Below, one piece after another: positions 21,931 to 34,100 of a stretch of 64,000 nucleotides of DNA. The position numbers and the translations under genes were made by a program. This DNA is from Takakia lepidozioides (lineage: Eukaryota > Streptophyta > Takakiopsida > Takakiales > Takakiaceae), in contig CM060732.1 in assembly GCA_030704615.1 (NCBI GenBank), positions 70,105,053-70,169,052 on the forward strand, read 5' to 3'. Below the pieces are notes generated by a model. It made no database searches, was not told where the DNA came from, and worked only from the letters and a program-made list of their open reading frames with translations. Within the stretch, counting starts at the first letter, position 1. Each line of letters opens with the position of its first letter.

Positions 21931-24420
21931 TGAATCGACTGTCTCATCCCACAAATAAAGTGTCCATAAAATTACAAGCTTGAAGCTCTCATCCAGATGA
22001 CTGTAGCCGGACTGCCATCACATTGATTGTTGACTGGGACCTCATGAGGGTTATGGCAACCTTAACCTGCTGTACACAGACCTTTCCCCAGCCTATTGTT
22101 CTAGAATCAACTTCATCAGTACACAGATCCCACCCTAAAGAGGCAGTTCAAGGGTTCGAGGATGGTTCAAGGAAACACCGGGGGATACAGACAACCCTGC
22201 GGTGTCCAAAGATTAAAGTTTTTAGCCTCAGATTCTGATTCTGAAGGCTCTATATTGCCCCACTAGATGCATAGCCCAGGCAAACAACAGGGCTTTGCTG
22301 AAATATTTCAGGAGGGCAAGCAGTTGCATAGCCCAAATGAAGGGCTGCCCAGATTACACAAGGTTGGAGTGGGTGACATGGGAAGGCTGGAGTCTCAACC
22401 CCTCATGAAATTGGGCATTGTAGCCATGATGGTCTAAGAGCCTTCAGCTTACATGAAAGGTCACAATACTGTCATTGTGGGTGCGATTGACTAATCAGTA
22501 GACAAATGGCACCTTGGTCAAGACAAAAAGAACTGGCAAGCAGAACTAATGTTGGGAACATACCTTAGATTTAAGGAGGGCAAGGAACTTGGTCGTACAT
22601 TACAGAGACATAGATGAACTCAATGATAACGACAAACCAATGGAGAGCATGTAGAGGTCACCATGAAGAAAGTTCCCTTTTTGCCTTTGCCATGAAGGAA
22701 GTGAACACTCATACTGCAACTCGAAGAACCAAAACCCTGATGACTGTGGCCAACCCATAGAAAGCTGCAGAAGCTCTTTGTTTACATGTCTTCTATGATA
22801 TCTCTCTTCTATGCATATATCTCCTTGCCATTGAATTTAGGGATTACCGTAGTTAGACATCACAGCCTATAAGACCTCTAGGCCAATTGTGAGATGTCTA
22901 ACTTAAGTTGTTGAACTTGAAGCCGCTACCTGGTTGTGTAATGGCTCCTCCTTTGTACATAATTAATTTGGAAGCTCATATTTTATGCACTTTCTTCTTC
23001 TGCAGTGTTTATCTTAGACACAGGATCAACCTGGTTATGCATAGCCCTACCAGGAAGTTAGTAAAGCAGTGACTCTTGTTATAGCATGATGATTATGTTT
23101 TTCTGACAAAAAGACCCCCCAAGCAATTTTAGAGTTGGGGAGAGAGACAAACCTTCTAAAGGTTGAGCTAGTGTTGAGCTGGTTGGCCCACCACTCCAAC
23201 TTCATCTTCAAACTCAAGGGTGCAATGACAAGATACTAATGTTGGTATTATAAACAAGTAGCTATGTAGTTGTGAGATGGCTCCAAGTTGAGATTAACCC
23301 CACCACCACTAGCCCAAAAACAGTATGTAGTGGCATGGATAATACCGTAACTTCCTACCCTGAATCATCCACAGAAACTAACCTTACAAAAACTTCCCTC
23401 CATACTACACCTGAATTTTCACAAACTTTCGCTTGGAATGGTGGGGGGGCCTGAGAGCAACTGTTGTGGCAATTGGGAGATTATAGAAAAACCAGAATGT
23501 GGATTTTCCACATGGACTCTAGATTTCCCCCCAAAAAAAGCTTTGACCAAGCTCGACCTGTAGGTTCTGAATTTCTCCTGTGGGATTGCCCTGCATACTC
23601 AGGTTCCTGGACACCCACATGGTTCAAGAGTCAAATCTCATCTCCATACACCAGAAAATTGTAGGGGGTCCCTTGTATGTGAAATTGGGGGGGAAGGGGG
23701 GTGGGGGGAATTACATTCTGACTGCAAAATGCTACATTTTTGGCCCATGGGGTCCTCAACTTTTACCTGAACTCAAATTCCTACTGTAATCTTCTGCTCT
23801 GCAACAATGCATGCAGAATGGCCAAGAAATATTGGATAATTCTCCAATGTGAAATGGGGTGATTTCTGGGTTGTATCCATGGGGGGGGGGGGTGTGCACT
23901 TCCAAATATTCCGATACTAAGTACAAAAAAATATAGGGTACAATATATTCTTGGCAGATAAAATTTAGAAAACAATTACAACTACCAATAGGGTCCTGAT
24001 AAAGACATGGGACGCGGTCGTCTAGTTATTGGTTTATTAGCCATATTTTCTGCTCATCCACTGAAATTTGGACAGAATCATCCTCCTCTGTACTTTCATT
24101 TATCATCCATATTAGGCGAATTCATCCAAGATTTATTTTATTTTTTGAGAATTTTGGCGATTTCATCCATGAGAAAACAGGGAATTTACGACAGAATATT
24201 CGATTTTGATTTTTGAGGTCGAAAAAGTGCGAAATTTCGCCACTGCCCCAGGTTGTATCCCACGTAAGATTGCTGTTGGCCCAATGGGGCCTCCCACCTG
24301 CGACCGCCTGCCACAACCCTGCTGACACCTCCTAGGCCAAATGTTGGAGCACGTGGCAGCACTTGGAGAATTTTAGATGGCCCTGTATTTTTTTATTTTG
24401 GCCGCTCTAAATTGGAGCGG
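21931..24420. other. Gene-poor stretch after the receptor kinase
   Basis: No gene can be supported. The left part contains the 3' end of the receptor-kinase transcript. G-runs occur at about 23688-23710 and 23880-23892. A short plus-strand segment near 23007 reads 'FILDTGSTWL' but breaks off after a few codons (see rejected items). Confidence 0.45.
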
Positions 24421-24426
24421 CCAAAT

Positions 24427-24905
24427 GTGGGGCCATGGATTCCACTAATGCACTGCATATTCTCTTCTATCAGCATTTGGATGAAAAGTAGGAAGCAGTT
24501 AAAGAATTTGGCACATGGCCTATCTTTGGCATTTAAAGCTTTGTCCCTTATTAACAGTAATGTGATAAGACAGGCTGGAGCTAATGCGTGGTTTTGAGGT
24601 CCTATAATTCGGAGGGCAAATAAGATCGAGGCATGTGGCCACTGAGATTAGGTGTTTCAACATATTTAAGCTATGAGGGCTTAGGCTCTGTTTTGGTGTG
24701 TCAAACTATGTGCATGAATGTCCTTGTGTTCTTGGGATGAAAAGCGTTTGATGTCGTGCAGGCTAGGCTGATTGGTTCTGTCACTATGTACTCTGCAATT
24801 GATTCCTCCCTCATCAGCTTATAAGCACGTTCTACGGACTACATACACATATGAACTACATACCGATAGAAAAGCTGTACCGTGAGAGGAAGATAGGATA
24901 TTCTC
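24427..24905 (+). repeat. Dispersed repeat, fragment of a gypsy-type LTR (copy 1)
   Basis: This stretch is a diverged direct copy of 37955-38425. Shared landmarks in the same order include 'GATGAAAAGTAGGAAGCAGT', 'AACAGTAA(T/C)GTGATAAGACA', 'GGCATGTGGCC' and 'ATTGATTCCTCCCTCATCAG'. The second copy lies just downstream of a gypsy integrase, so both are most likely pieces of that family's LTR. The copy here has no coding partner next to it and looks like a solo or truncated LTR. Confidence 0.7.
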
Positions 24906-25957
24906 AGGACGGAAGATTTGGTGGAGACGGAGGGCACGCTAATTTGGCGTGCCTATGCATAGGCTCGGCCTGCTGGAACAAAGGCGGGTGGCGGCCATGG
25001 CGGCGCTCACAGTACGAGTGTGTCTGGGTGATCATTGCCTCAGGTTGCAAGTACAGGGTTACCATAATGGTTTTGTGTTTCAAGGTACGAGTAACTCCCA
25101 TGTGACCAACATAAATAGATGCATGATGAAGCTCAAGCAGCGTTGGCACTGAATCCATATTAGGAACAGTGTTTTTTTTTTTGGTTCTTAAGAAGTAGCC
25201 AGCATGGCTCCTTAGGACTGGCGGATGGTGCCAATGTGGCGGCGTCAGTGCTATGGGAGTGTAAACAGGGTGGCTCCTTCAAGAAGAAGCATGTCGCAGG
25301 GAGGCAACGCTTGAAAATGTGTAGTTGTTACAACAGACGATTAGTTTTACAGTGTGGGAGAAAAGTTCTGGCTTCTTTTAATTCTGGATGTGGTTACTTT
25401 GGCGAAAGGATTATTTTTTGGGCAGTGAAATGGCGACTACCAGCAATGATATATACAATTTTGGGCGAAATTGCAAGCTTGCAAAACTGAAACAAAGAAC
25501 GTAGATTCAACCATGAACTATAGGACAGAGTCCAGACCACAAACACCTCACATTCAAGTCCAACATGCCAAAGCACACCTTATCCAAGACCACATGAAGG
25601 GACAAACACTCACGGGGAATTGAACCCCTGAAACGAGGGCAGCTAAGGCATGAGCAGATTCCCTGATGCGGACCCCAAAACCGAGGGAACAAGTGGGCCT
25701 ATAGCCGTGGACGCGAACTCCACTGCAAGGATGCAGTGTCCGTTCGATCGGATCGAAGACAGACATACTCCATGACGACAATGTGGCACGAAAATGCGAT
25801 GAAAAAGGTTTCGGATGAATGTATGTGGGATGAACGCAAACGGGAATGGATGAACGCTGGATGATTATCGGATGAAAAATTGCCCGGACGAGTAAACCAT
25901 GGATGACTGCAACAACATGTATCATCAGGGATTCATGAGCATGCGCAGAAAGAAGGC
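24906..25957. other. Non-coding stretch with a GGATGAA-rich patch
   Basis: No gene recognised. At about 25813-25880 the motif GGATGAA(C/T) occurs several times in forward orientation. The same motif, or its complement, recurs in arrays at 27940-28010, 28445-28535 and 36120-36200. Confidence 0.4.
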
Positions 25958-26488
25958 ATTAAGCTGTCGTCAACGACAGCTTAATTCGTAGCCCATCTCA
26001 GCATATGTCAGCCCACGATAAAACCATAGGGGGGGGTTCATTTTTGTGCAGGGAAGTAGGCCTAAAGGTGCCCTCAAGGGTAGCTCAATTCCGAACAGGG
26101 TCACATGACATTTCAACTCAGAGAACACATGCATTACCGGTAAGTGAGTGTGTGGAGGGGCTGCAGATTAAGGTGTCGTCAACGACATCTTAATTCCTAT
26201 CCCAGTGCCAACTTGAGAATTGAACCCAACAGGGGAAAAAAAAAAAAAAAAACAATCCCCGAAAAGTGACAAATTAGATGTTATTGAAGAGGGAACACAT
26301 GCCTTAGCGATAAGCATGTGTATGCAGGCGCTAGGGATTAAGGTATCATCAACGACACCTTAATTCGCTGCCCTGTCCGAACATGAGAATTGAACCCAAC
26401 AGACCCAAAATAATAATAATAATAATAATAATTCCCCCCCCCCCCCCCGAAATGTGTCAGATTAAGGTGTCGTCAACAACATCTTAAT
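25958..26488. repeat. Tandem array carrying four ~28-bp palindromes
   Basis: Four imperfect copies of one unit are seen, each holding a palindrome centred on CGTCAACG: 25958-25985, 26167-26194, 26337-26364 and 26461-26488. The first has two perfect 13-nt arms (ATTAAGCTGTCGT / ACGACAGCTTAAT) around a CA spacer; the others have one or two arm mismatches. Between the palindromes the words 'GAGAATTGAACCCAACAG' (26213, 26383) and 'GAACACATGC' also repeat, so the repeat unit is longer (about 170 nt). A-run, (AAT)n and C-run tracts lie inside. No coding capacity is seen. Confidence 0.75.
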
Positions 26489-26738
26489 CTGGTTGGTCTT
26501 CTGGTGTGCTATTTGGGATGAATGGCATCGACAAATTGCTCGGACTACATAACTTATGATTCGTTGTCATGTCCTTCTTCCAGGTGGCCAGAAGTTTGTT
26601 CATTGGTGTACGATCGTTGACCTCAGGACGCATCATTTTCATATTCATCTTTGGTGCACTCGTTTGGCATGCGGACTATTTGCGAAGTTTGCTCGTTGGT
26701 ATATGAATGCAGGAGTCCCAGGACACCACGGTTTCTAC

Positions 26739-27539
26739 CAGTGTTGGGCAGTTCTTGCATTTGTGAAGAACCTTCGGTTCCAGTTCCACAATTATTTCAA
26801 GAGACGGTTCCGAATCCGATTCCGTATTGAGCCGGTTCCGGATCCAACTTTTAAACATGGGGGCGGTTCTGGTTACCGGTTAGTTGCTGATAAAAACCAT
26901 CGGGTCCGGTTAGGTTCCGGTTCTATTTTAAAATATATTTGTTTAATTTAATTAGATTTAAAATATTTTATCAGTCTGGTAGATTAAATAGCAGTGTATT
27001 CACATATTTGAACTAAAATCCAACGATTTTGTTAGTTTTCACTAAACACAAAAAAACAAACAAAAATACTCTAAATAAACTGGTAGAAGAAAATGGGTAA
27101 AATTTTATGGGTTGAAAGTACTATTCAGCTACCTGGCAAGTATTGGCATCTTCAAACATTTTATTTAATGAACTTAGCCAGGATATCATGGAGCTAGAGA
27201 TTGAACCCAAGATCTCATGGCGCTGAAGCATTGAACATAGAATCTCATGGCCTTCAAGCATTGAACCCATGATCTCAAGAGCTTGAGAGCATTAAATAAG
27301 TTTTGCCCTGTGCCCACCAGCCCCACCAAAGGGTCAAGAACCGGAACCTGTTTTTATCCCCCTGCGCCCTGGTTCTCCGGTTCTCACACCGAGCAGGAAC
27401 CGCCAGTTCGGTTTTGCGCGGATCCCCATTGGCAGGTTCCGGTTCCGGGTCAGGTTATGTAGGAATGGGCCCGGTTCCGGTTAACCTGAACCTGAACCGG
27501 CGGTTAACCTGGGTCCCGGCGGGTAACCGCCCAACACTG
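26739..27539. mobile_element. Non-autonomous hAT element (801 bp) with 8-bp target duplication
   Basis: The termini are inverted: CAGTGTTGGGCAGTT at 26739 and AACCGCCCAACACTG ending at 27539. They are flanked by a perfect direct repeat GTTTCTAC at 26731-26738 and 27540-27547. An 8-bp target duplication and a CAGTG-type terminus are hallmarks of the hAT superfamily. Subterminal zones are full of GGTTCCGGTT-like words in opposite orientation at the two ends, as expected of transposase-binding repeats. The middle is AT-rich and has no transposase, so the element would depend on an autonomous relative. The perfect target duplication suggests fairly recent insertion. Confidence 0.9.
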
Positions 27540-27547
27540 GTTTCTAC

Positions 27548-28440
27548 CTTTCTTTGCCAACCCAGATTTTTTCCCAAGTCCTCCAACGAATTTTTATTTG
27601 CCATCTTATGCGTAGGTTGCGGCTACGGAATATAGTCTACAAGCATCTCCCCCTTCTGTGCTTCACAACAGACATAGTTTTCTGAAGAGCAGGACTGGCG
27701 TCTTTGCAGACAGTTCTGCCTTCGTTTTGAACAGTAGCTCCTATAGCAGTGGATCTTCTTTGTCGGAATGAATCACATGTTTTGGAACTTTTATTTATGA
27801 AGCACTAGTTCACCTCTCTGCCTTCTTTCCAATTGGGTAAGAGCCTCACTATCAACCATCCATACCCCTCCTCAATCAATTCAGCAATGTGGATTCATTG
27901 TTGCCAACATACTTTAGAATACACTGCACTATATTTATTTCATTCATCCATGTGTCATTCGTAATACCAACATTCATCCTCCATTCATCCTTCATTCATC
28001 CAAGCAGCATCCATACCCGAACTTGTAATTTTGACCAGTCTGCGCAGTAATAGGTGTTATAAGTCGAATAGGCGCCCGCGGTTATAGGGAACAAGATCCT
28101 GAAGCGTGAGCAGAATTCTGCTCACGGAATTTTTTGCTCATGGTTAAGCAATCCCCCCCTGAAACTGCCCATTGCAACATAAGTGATCTACACATACATA
28201 CACAAAATACACCACACAACAACAAAACAATCTAGCTAAGTAATAAGGCTCACTAAGAGGATTGTTGTTGAAGCATGCACCACGAAAGTGGATAATACCG
28301 GGGATTGCTAGTCCGTGAGCGGCTCACGTGAGCGGGAAGATGCCAATCCGTGAGCAAAAATATTCTCACGTAATAGGGTGCATGGGCCTACAAGCGCGGA
28401 TGAGGAAGCCCCGGGAGACCTATTTCTGTACATATCATGA
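27548..28440. other. Non-coding repeat-rich stretch
   Basis: No gene recognised. It contains an array of ATTCATCC words (27940-28010), a GTGAGC-containing inverted word pair around 28100-28130 ('GTGAGCAGAATTCTGCTCAC', a perfect 20-nt palindrome) and a second one near 28312 ('GTGAGCGGCTCAC'). These look like ends of small transposon derivatives. Confidence 0.4.
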
Positions 28441-28444
28441 GTAC

Positions 28445-28560
28445 TTGGATGACTGTTGGATGAATGTTGGATGAATATTGGATGAATTTTGGATGAATGA
28501 TGGATGATTAATGGATGAATGATGGATGAATAATGATAATGATGATGATGATGATGATGT
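28445..28560. repeat. Degenerate TGGATGAAT minisatellite followed by (GAT)n
   Basis: About ten copies of (T)GGATGA(A)(T) with short variable spacers run from 28445 to 28535 and grade into (GAT/ATG)n up to about 28560. The complementary word ATTCATCC is clustered at 36120-36200, on the other side of the nested LINE. Confidence 0.7.
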
Positions 28561-28746
28561 ACCTAAACCATACATTCAGAAAACACAGATGCAGCAGGTG
28601 CTTGTTAACTCCCATTAAACCCCATTGTAATCAATGTCGCGTTGACACAAGGCTGATCCCTGAACTTCCCAAAAGACTAGAAGACACGAAACACTAAGCA
28701 AGACGAAGATTTATCTCCCGAAAGAGGCGATTGAAATCCATAGCAT

Positions 28747-28776
28747 AATCAAGGTTGCATTAACGCAACCTTGATT
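28747..28776. repeat. Perfect 12-nt-arm palindrome beside the fold-back element
   Basis: AATCAAGGTTGC and GCAACCTTGATT surround a 6-nt loop. The arms match the inner palindrome of the fold-back units at 28830 and 28915, so this is probably a detached or terminal part of the same family. Confidence 0.7.
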
Positions 28777-29404
28777 GTGTCACATACAAAATGCAAAAAA
28801 CAGCGCAAAAAAGATGCTTTCATTTCTCAAATCAAGGTTGCGTCAATGCAAGGTTGATTTGCATCTTGCAATTTTTTATTTTTTTTTGGGAAAAAAGATG
28901 CTTTCATTTCTCAAATCAAGGTTGCGTCAACGCAAGGTTGATTTGAATCCTACGATTTTTTATTTTTTTATTTTTTTATTGGAAAAATGATGCTTTCATT
29001 TCTCAAATCAAAGAAAAAATGAAAAAAAAGAAAGTTAGGGTCAAGGAAAGGATAGGGAGGGGGAGGGGGGGCTCCGCAACTTGTGGTCTCTGTGGCTTGG
29101 ACTTAGCCGTTTCAAGCTCCCCTCACAGCTCCCTTCTCTCGTTCTTCCTCCTCAGGCGTCCCCTCCTTCATTTGTTCACAAGGAGCATTCTCTTCTCTAT
29201 GCTCGACGAATCTCCTTCCTTCCCTTTCTTACATCTACATGAATTCTTAACAGCCTTGGTCGGCTCCTCGGACTTGGTGTCTTGACAGCTCAGTGAGAGA
29301 TGTTACTTCTCTGAAAACGCCCCACCATTTTCCCGGCGCTCTTCATTCCCCACGCTCCGCCTTAATTCCAATCGGGCTCCCGCGCAGCTCCTCACCAAGC
29401 CCTA

Positions 29405-30814
29405 ACAGTGGCTTCCCGCCAATCTTCTTCTTCTCCTATTTGCTGCGATCCAGTATCTCTACGTCGTTTGCTCAAGTCCCCTTCTCTTTGGTCTCCTTAT
29501 TTTCAAGTGCGACCCCTGGTCGATTCCTCAAGGTCTAACGAGGCATCCCTTGTTAATCTCCCCAACTTTCGCTCTCGTTGCCATGGCGTATGTCCCCGCT
29601 GCATTCGGTGCCAACAATCATTGGGGGGAAGCTCGCAGACACTCTAGAGCTAGAAACAACGTTAATTGCAGAAGGCCCTCTTCCACTGGTTTTGGAGTGC
29701 TGGGAGCTGGCCCCAGGCGACCAACCTCCCCGATCAGTTCTTCTTTTTGTTGGAGCGAAGAAGTGCCTCCGGTGGATGAGGCTCAACCCATTCCCCAACT
29801 CAACATGGAGATTAACATGGAGATTCCCAGCTGCTTGCTGAGCAAGGTGTTCTCTTATACTTCCCCGACAGATTGTTCGCCAGGAACTGGGCCACGGAAC
29901 ATTTTGGCCTTGAAGCGGGTCTAACTAATCATTTTTGTATGGCGTTGGGGAGAAACTTCTACTCGCTCATGTTCAGCTCTCCCGAGTTTGCTGTCAGGGC
30001 ACTTGCCTTCAACGTTTGCCTCTCCAAGTGTCGTGTGCACATCTTCCCCTGGTCAGCCGACTGGGGACATAGAGGTGGTATCACATGCAAACCTAGAGTC
30101 TTGGCTCTCCCTTACCTCCCTGGAAACTACCTCAGATCTCTGCCTGAGATAGGAGCTCATTTTGGGGTGTATATTGGCTCAATGAATGTTGACGCTCAAA
30201 GTATTGACAATGAAGTGTTATCCTTTGATGCCCAGAGAGAGAGAGGAGCTCCCCAAATTGTGGTCATGATGCCGGTGGAGGCCTCCATCATCCCCACACT
30301 CAAGTTACCGACTTTGGACAACTCCTTCGTCACAGTGGCAGTCAAAGAGGTCTATATTCCGGTGATTTGCTTTCATTGCAATGCAGAGGGGCACATTAAG
30401 GCAGATTGCCCCAAGCTTCAAGGCAGACCGATGGCTCCCAAGCCTTCAGATGATGCACAGTTGGCTTCCCAGGATGCTATGGCAGGGCCTTCCAGGAAAA
30501 GATTGGATGTCACGCCACCTCTGCCTCCTCCGTCCAAAAGATCACGGCCTGATATCGTGGCTTCTCCGGCTGCAATCAGCCCTCGAGTTTACCTGCTCTC
30601 TTCACCGTCCCAGGGAACTCCTTATACAACTGATGATATACCGGCTGTCTTTCCGCTCAACCCCAAAGACGGGACTCAAAGCTTGGCAACGTACTGCCTT
30701 CATTTGAAGTCATTTGCAGATGTGCATCTGCCTGATGCTTCTCAGCAGGCGGGGGGTCATTCGGTGGCAATCACTATGATACGAATACTCGGTCAGTTTC
30801 CTTGCCAGCCTTGA
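29405..30814 (+). pseudogene. LINE ORF1 (DUF4283-like, CCHC zinc knuckle)
   Basis: The longest intact part is 29873-30814. It has the 'SSPEFAVRALAFNVCLSKC' and 'VLALPYLPGNYLRSLPEIG' segments typical of plant LINE ORF1 (DUF4283) and one CCHC knuckle, 'CFHCNAEGHIKADC', near 30370-30411. Upstream homologous parts (29405-29870) are spread over different frames, so at least one frameshift has occurred. ORF1 coats the LINE RNA. Confidence 0.75.
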
Positions 30815-31118
30815 GATGCTCGAATAGAGCGACCTCGCATGAAGGATTGTTTTTTATATCAAAATTTCTGAAGGTCTCCATGCATTCACTGCTAACTAGC
30901 TCAGTCCTTAAGAGAATTGTCCGGCCTTGCTCCATCTCGGATTCCTTGTGCCCTAACAGCGTTACAATCTGGTTTGTGGGATCCTTGAAAGTCTCGGCTC
31001 CATCGGGTTACAAATGGGTGCCTTCTCTTCTTCCTACCGACCCCCGACTGACGTTCGAGGTTACTCCCCTTCAGCCATCAAATTGTGAATCAGTCACGGG
31101 CTTCGCAGTTCAGCCTAC

Positions 31119-34100
31119 ATGAGTTGGAATCTATACTATTGGAACATTAGAGGAATCGGCTCCGAGGGGTCTGTGCCCAAACGATGTAGAAATCCGGAAT
31201 TGGGCCTCCTCTCTTTTACCTCTTAATAGCATTTTGTTCTTGCAAGAGCATAAGCTTTCCGATAGAAAAATTGTTTCCTTAGGACAGTCAATCTAGCCTT
31301 CCACCCTGGCATGGTGGAACCCGACTATAGTAGACTCTAGAGGCGGTACTGCCATCCTTGTCTCGCCTTCGTTGGGTAATTGCATTTCAAAAGTTGACAT
31401 TTGGATGCCAGGTAGGGCTCAATGTACTTTCACTGTTAGCTCCTCTGTTTTTGGGCCTTCAGCTTTCATAAACATATATGCTCCTAACCACTTCAGAGCG
31501 CATAGATTTCTGGGCTTCAATTCATGAATCAATTTTAAAGCATCCAAAGGTAGATAACTGGATCCTAGGAGGTGATTTCAATATGGTAGAATGTCTTTCT
31601 GACAGGCTGGGGCCATCCTCTCATACCTTAGCCTGGGATCGTCTTTGCTTTTCAGTTGGCCTCTCTGATTCCTTCCACTTTGTGTGTTCTTCTCTTAGAT
31701 TCACTTGGTCAAACAATAGAAGCCCTCCAGATTTATGCATGGCCAGGCCGGATAGGTTTTATTCTTCTCCCACAACCTCTTCTTGGATCTCTCCAATCCC
31801 TCTTCCCCCTATCTTGCCTGATTTCGATCATGCGTTGGTCTCAGTTCAGTTAAGAGTGCCTGGGCTCCACCGCAGGGGTAGAGGTTTCTTCAAACTAAAC
31901 CCTTCTCTTCTTAAATCCATTCCTATGGTGCAGGATCTGGGAAAGGTCTGGCAAGAGGCGGGTAATTCTTTTGCCTCTCCCTCAATCAGATTTCTTTCTA
32001 AGCTCGCTGCTACCAGATCCAGAGCTCAATTTTTGTCTAGACAGATGGCGGAAGATAGGGCTAGAAAGGAGAAGGTCCTTCTGAAAACAATTGCCCACTG
32101 TCAGTGGCTGGTTGAGTCTAATCTGGTGGGTCCTGTCACTTTCCAGTCGCTATTCCAGGCCAGGCGATAATTAGCTGAGCTCCACGCCTTAAAAGAGCTC
32201 AACATGAAAAGGAAAGCAGGGGTGGCCTGGTCATTGAAGGGTGAAAAAATGTCGGCGTATTTTTTTTCAGAAGGCTAAACAGCGTTAGTCGGTTGTTTCC
32301 ATATGCTCTCTCAGAGATCGTATGAATACATCCCACTCTAGCCCCAAGGCAATGGCTCCTGTGGCAGCATCCTTTTTCTCCAATCTTTTTGCTCGCCCCA
32401 TAATTTCTATGGACACTGTGGAATCGAGACATAGAGTCTTGGACTGTGTTCCCAGAATTTTATCTCAAGAAGAGTCCTTATCTCTCTCAGTTCCATTCTC
32501 GGTAGATGAATTGTGTGATGCCATGGAAGCCCTGCCCTCTCTAAAATCGCCGGGCCTCAATGGACTTCCTGTAGAGTTTTTCAAAGCCCTTTGGAGCTAT
32601 TTGGGAGATGATTTTCTTCTCATGGCAAACGACATCATTCATAAGGGCATTATGCTATCCTAACTTTCTCAAGGAGTCATTACCTTGATTTTCAAGAAGG
32701 GCGACAGAGATATTATTTTCAATTATAGACCCATTACCATGCTCAATTCAACCTACAAAATTATTGCTAAGGCTCTTGCGTTGAGATTGCAGCCCTTCCT
32801 ACATAAGCTTGTGCGACCTGATCAGACCGGTTTCATGAGCAACAGGTTGATCCTGGATAATATCCTCTTGGCCTTTGAAGCCTTGCAATTTGCTTGTGAA
32901 TCGGATCAACCTCTGGCCCTGCTTATGTTGGACTTCGAGAAGGCGTTCGACAATGTGGATTGGGACTTCCTCTTGGGTGCTATGCAAAAGCTAGGATTTT
33001 TAGGGAGCTTTCTTCAATGGGTCAAGATCCTGATCTCTTCTGCTTCCAGTAAAGTCCTGGTGAATGGTGTCCTCTCCTCCGCCTTTCAATTACATCGTTC
33101 TGTTCGGCAAGGTTGCCCGTTGGCCCCCTTTCTTTTCTTGTTTGCGGCAGATTGTCTTGGACATCTCCTTGACTCTTGTTCGCACATACAGGGCCTGCAG
33201 ATCCCCCGTTCACTGCCTGCTCCTACGTCGATCAAAACTTTGCTATACGCTGATGATACAGTCATGTTGTTGAACAACGCTATGACGTCGAATATAACGG
33301 CCGCGTTGCAGGCTCTTCATCATTTTTGTATGGCGTCGGGTATCAAGGTTAATTGGTCTAAGTCAGTAGGGATCCTCTCTAAACAGCAACCAGACTCGAT
33401 AAACAACCATGCAGATGCCTGGGGCAATGATCTTGGTTTGCGTTGGCTTCAGAACGGGCAAGCCCACAAGCTGCTCGGGCACCTCATAGGTCACGATCTG
33501 ACAGACTCTCAACGTTGTGAAGCTGTCGTGAAGATCATCAAGAAGCATTTTGCCTGTTGGAGTTCTCTTGGGCTCTCAATTACAGGGCGAGCTCTCGTGG
33601 CTAACCAAGTGATTCTCGCATCCTCGTGGTTCTCCGTTGCAGTCTGGTCTCCAGGCTCCGAAATTATTAACCAAATTAAAGTCTTGGGTAGAAACTTCCT
33701 CTGGGGTGGAACTGCCTTCTCTCCAAATCGCAGAGCTCTGGTTAGTTGGGCTCAAATCACCCAGAAGAAAAAATCAGGAGGACTAGGTATCATAGACCCT
33801 CTTGCTCCCTTCTCGCAAAATGGGTTCCCAGGATTTTCACGAATCTTTTAGCTCCGTGGAGTCTGCTGGTCCGTCATCATGTTATGGATGCAGCTCCCAC
33901 TTCTGGAGACTGGCCTAAATCCCTTCGTTGGATCATGCAAGGTAAAAGATCATTCAGAACACATCCCTTGGGCTCCAAAGCATGGCAATCTATATGGGTT
34001 GCATGGATTCAATTGAGAAACTCGCTCTATCAAACCATGCCATCCACATTGGAAGAGGCCTTGCGACAGCCTCTATTTGCCGAACTACAACTCCGATTCA

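Noticed and set aside
23000-23065. Short plus-strand segment 'FILDTGSTWL' after a CTGCAG, like an aspartic protease active site
   Set aside because: Only about 18 codons are open and no second active site, flap or other protease part is found nearby; a chance match or a tiny relic.
28445-28560. Possible CRISPR-like array (regular short repeats)
   Set aside because: Repeats are 8-11 nt with no unique spacers of constant length; it is a degenerate minisatellite in a plant genome.
29019-29538. Frames rich in Ser/Leu/Pro in the LINE leader
   Set aside because: Pyrimidine-rich 5' leader of the LINE; ORF1 similarity starts only after about 29405.
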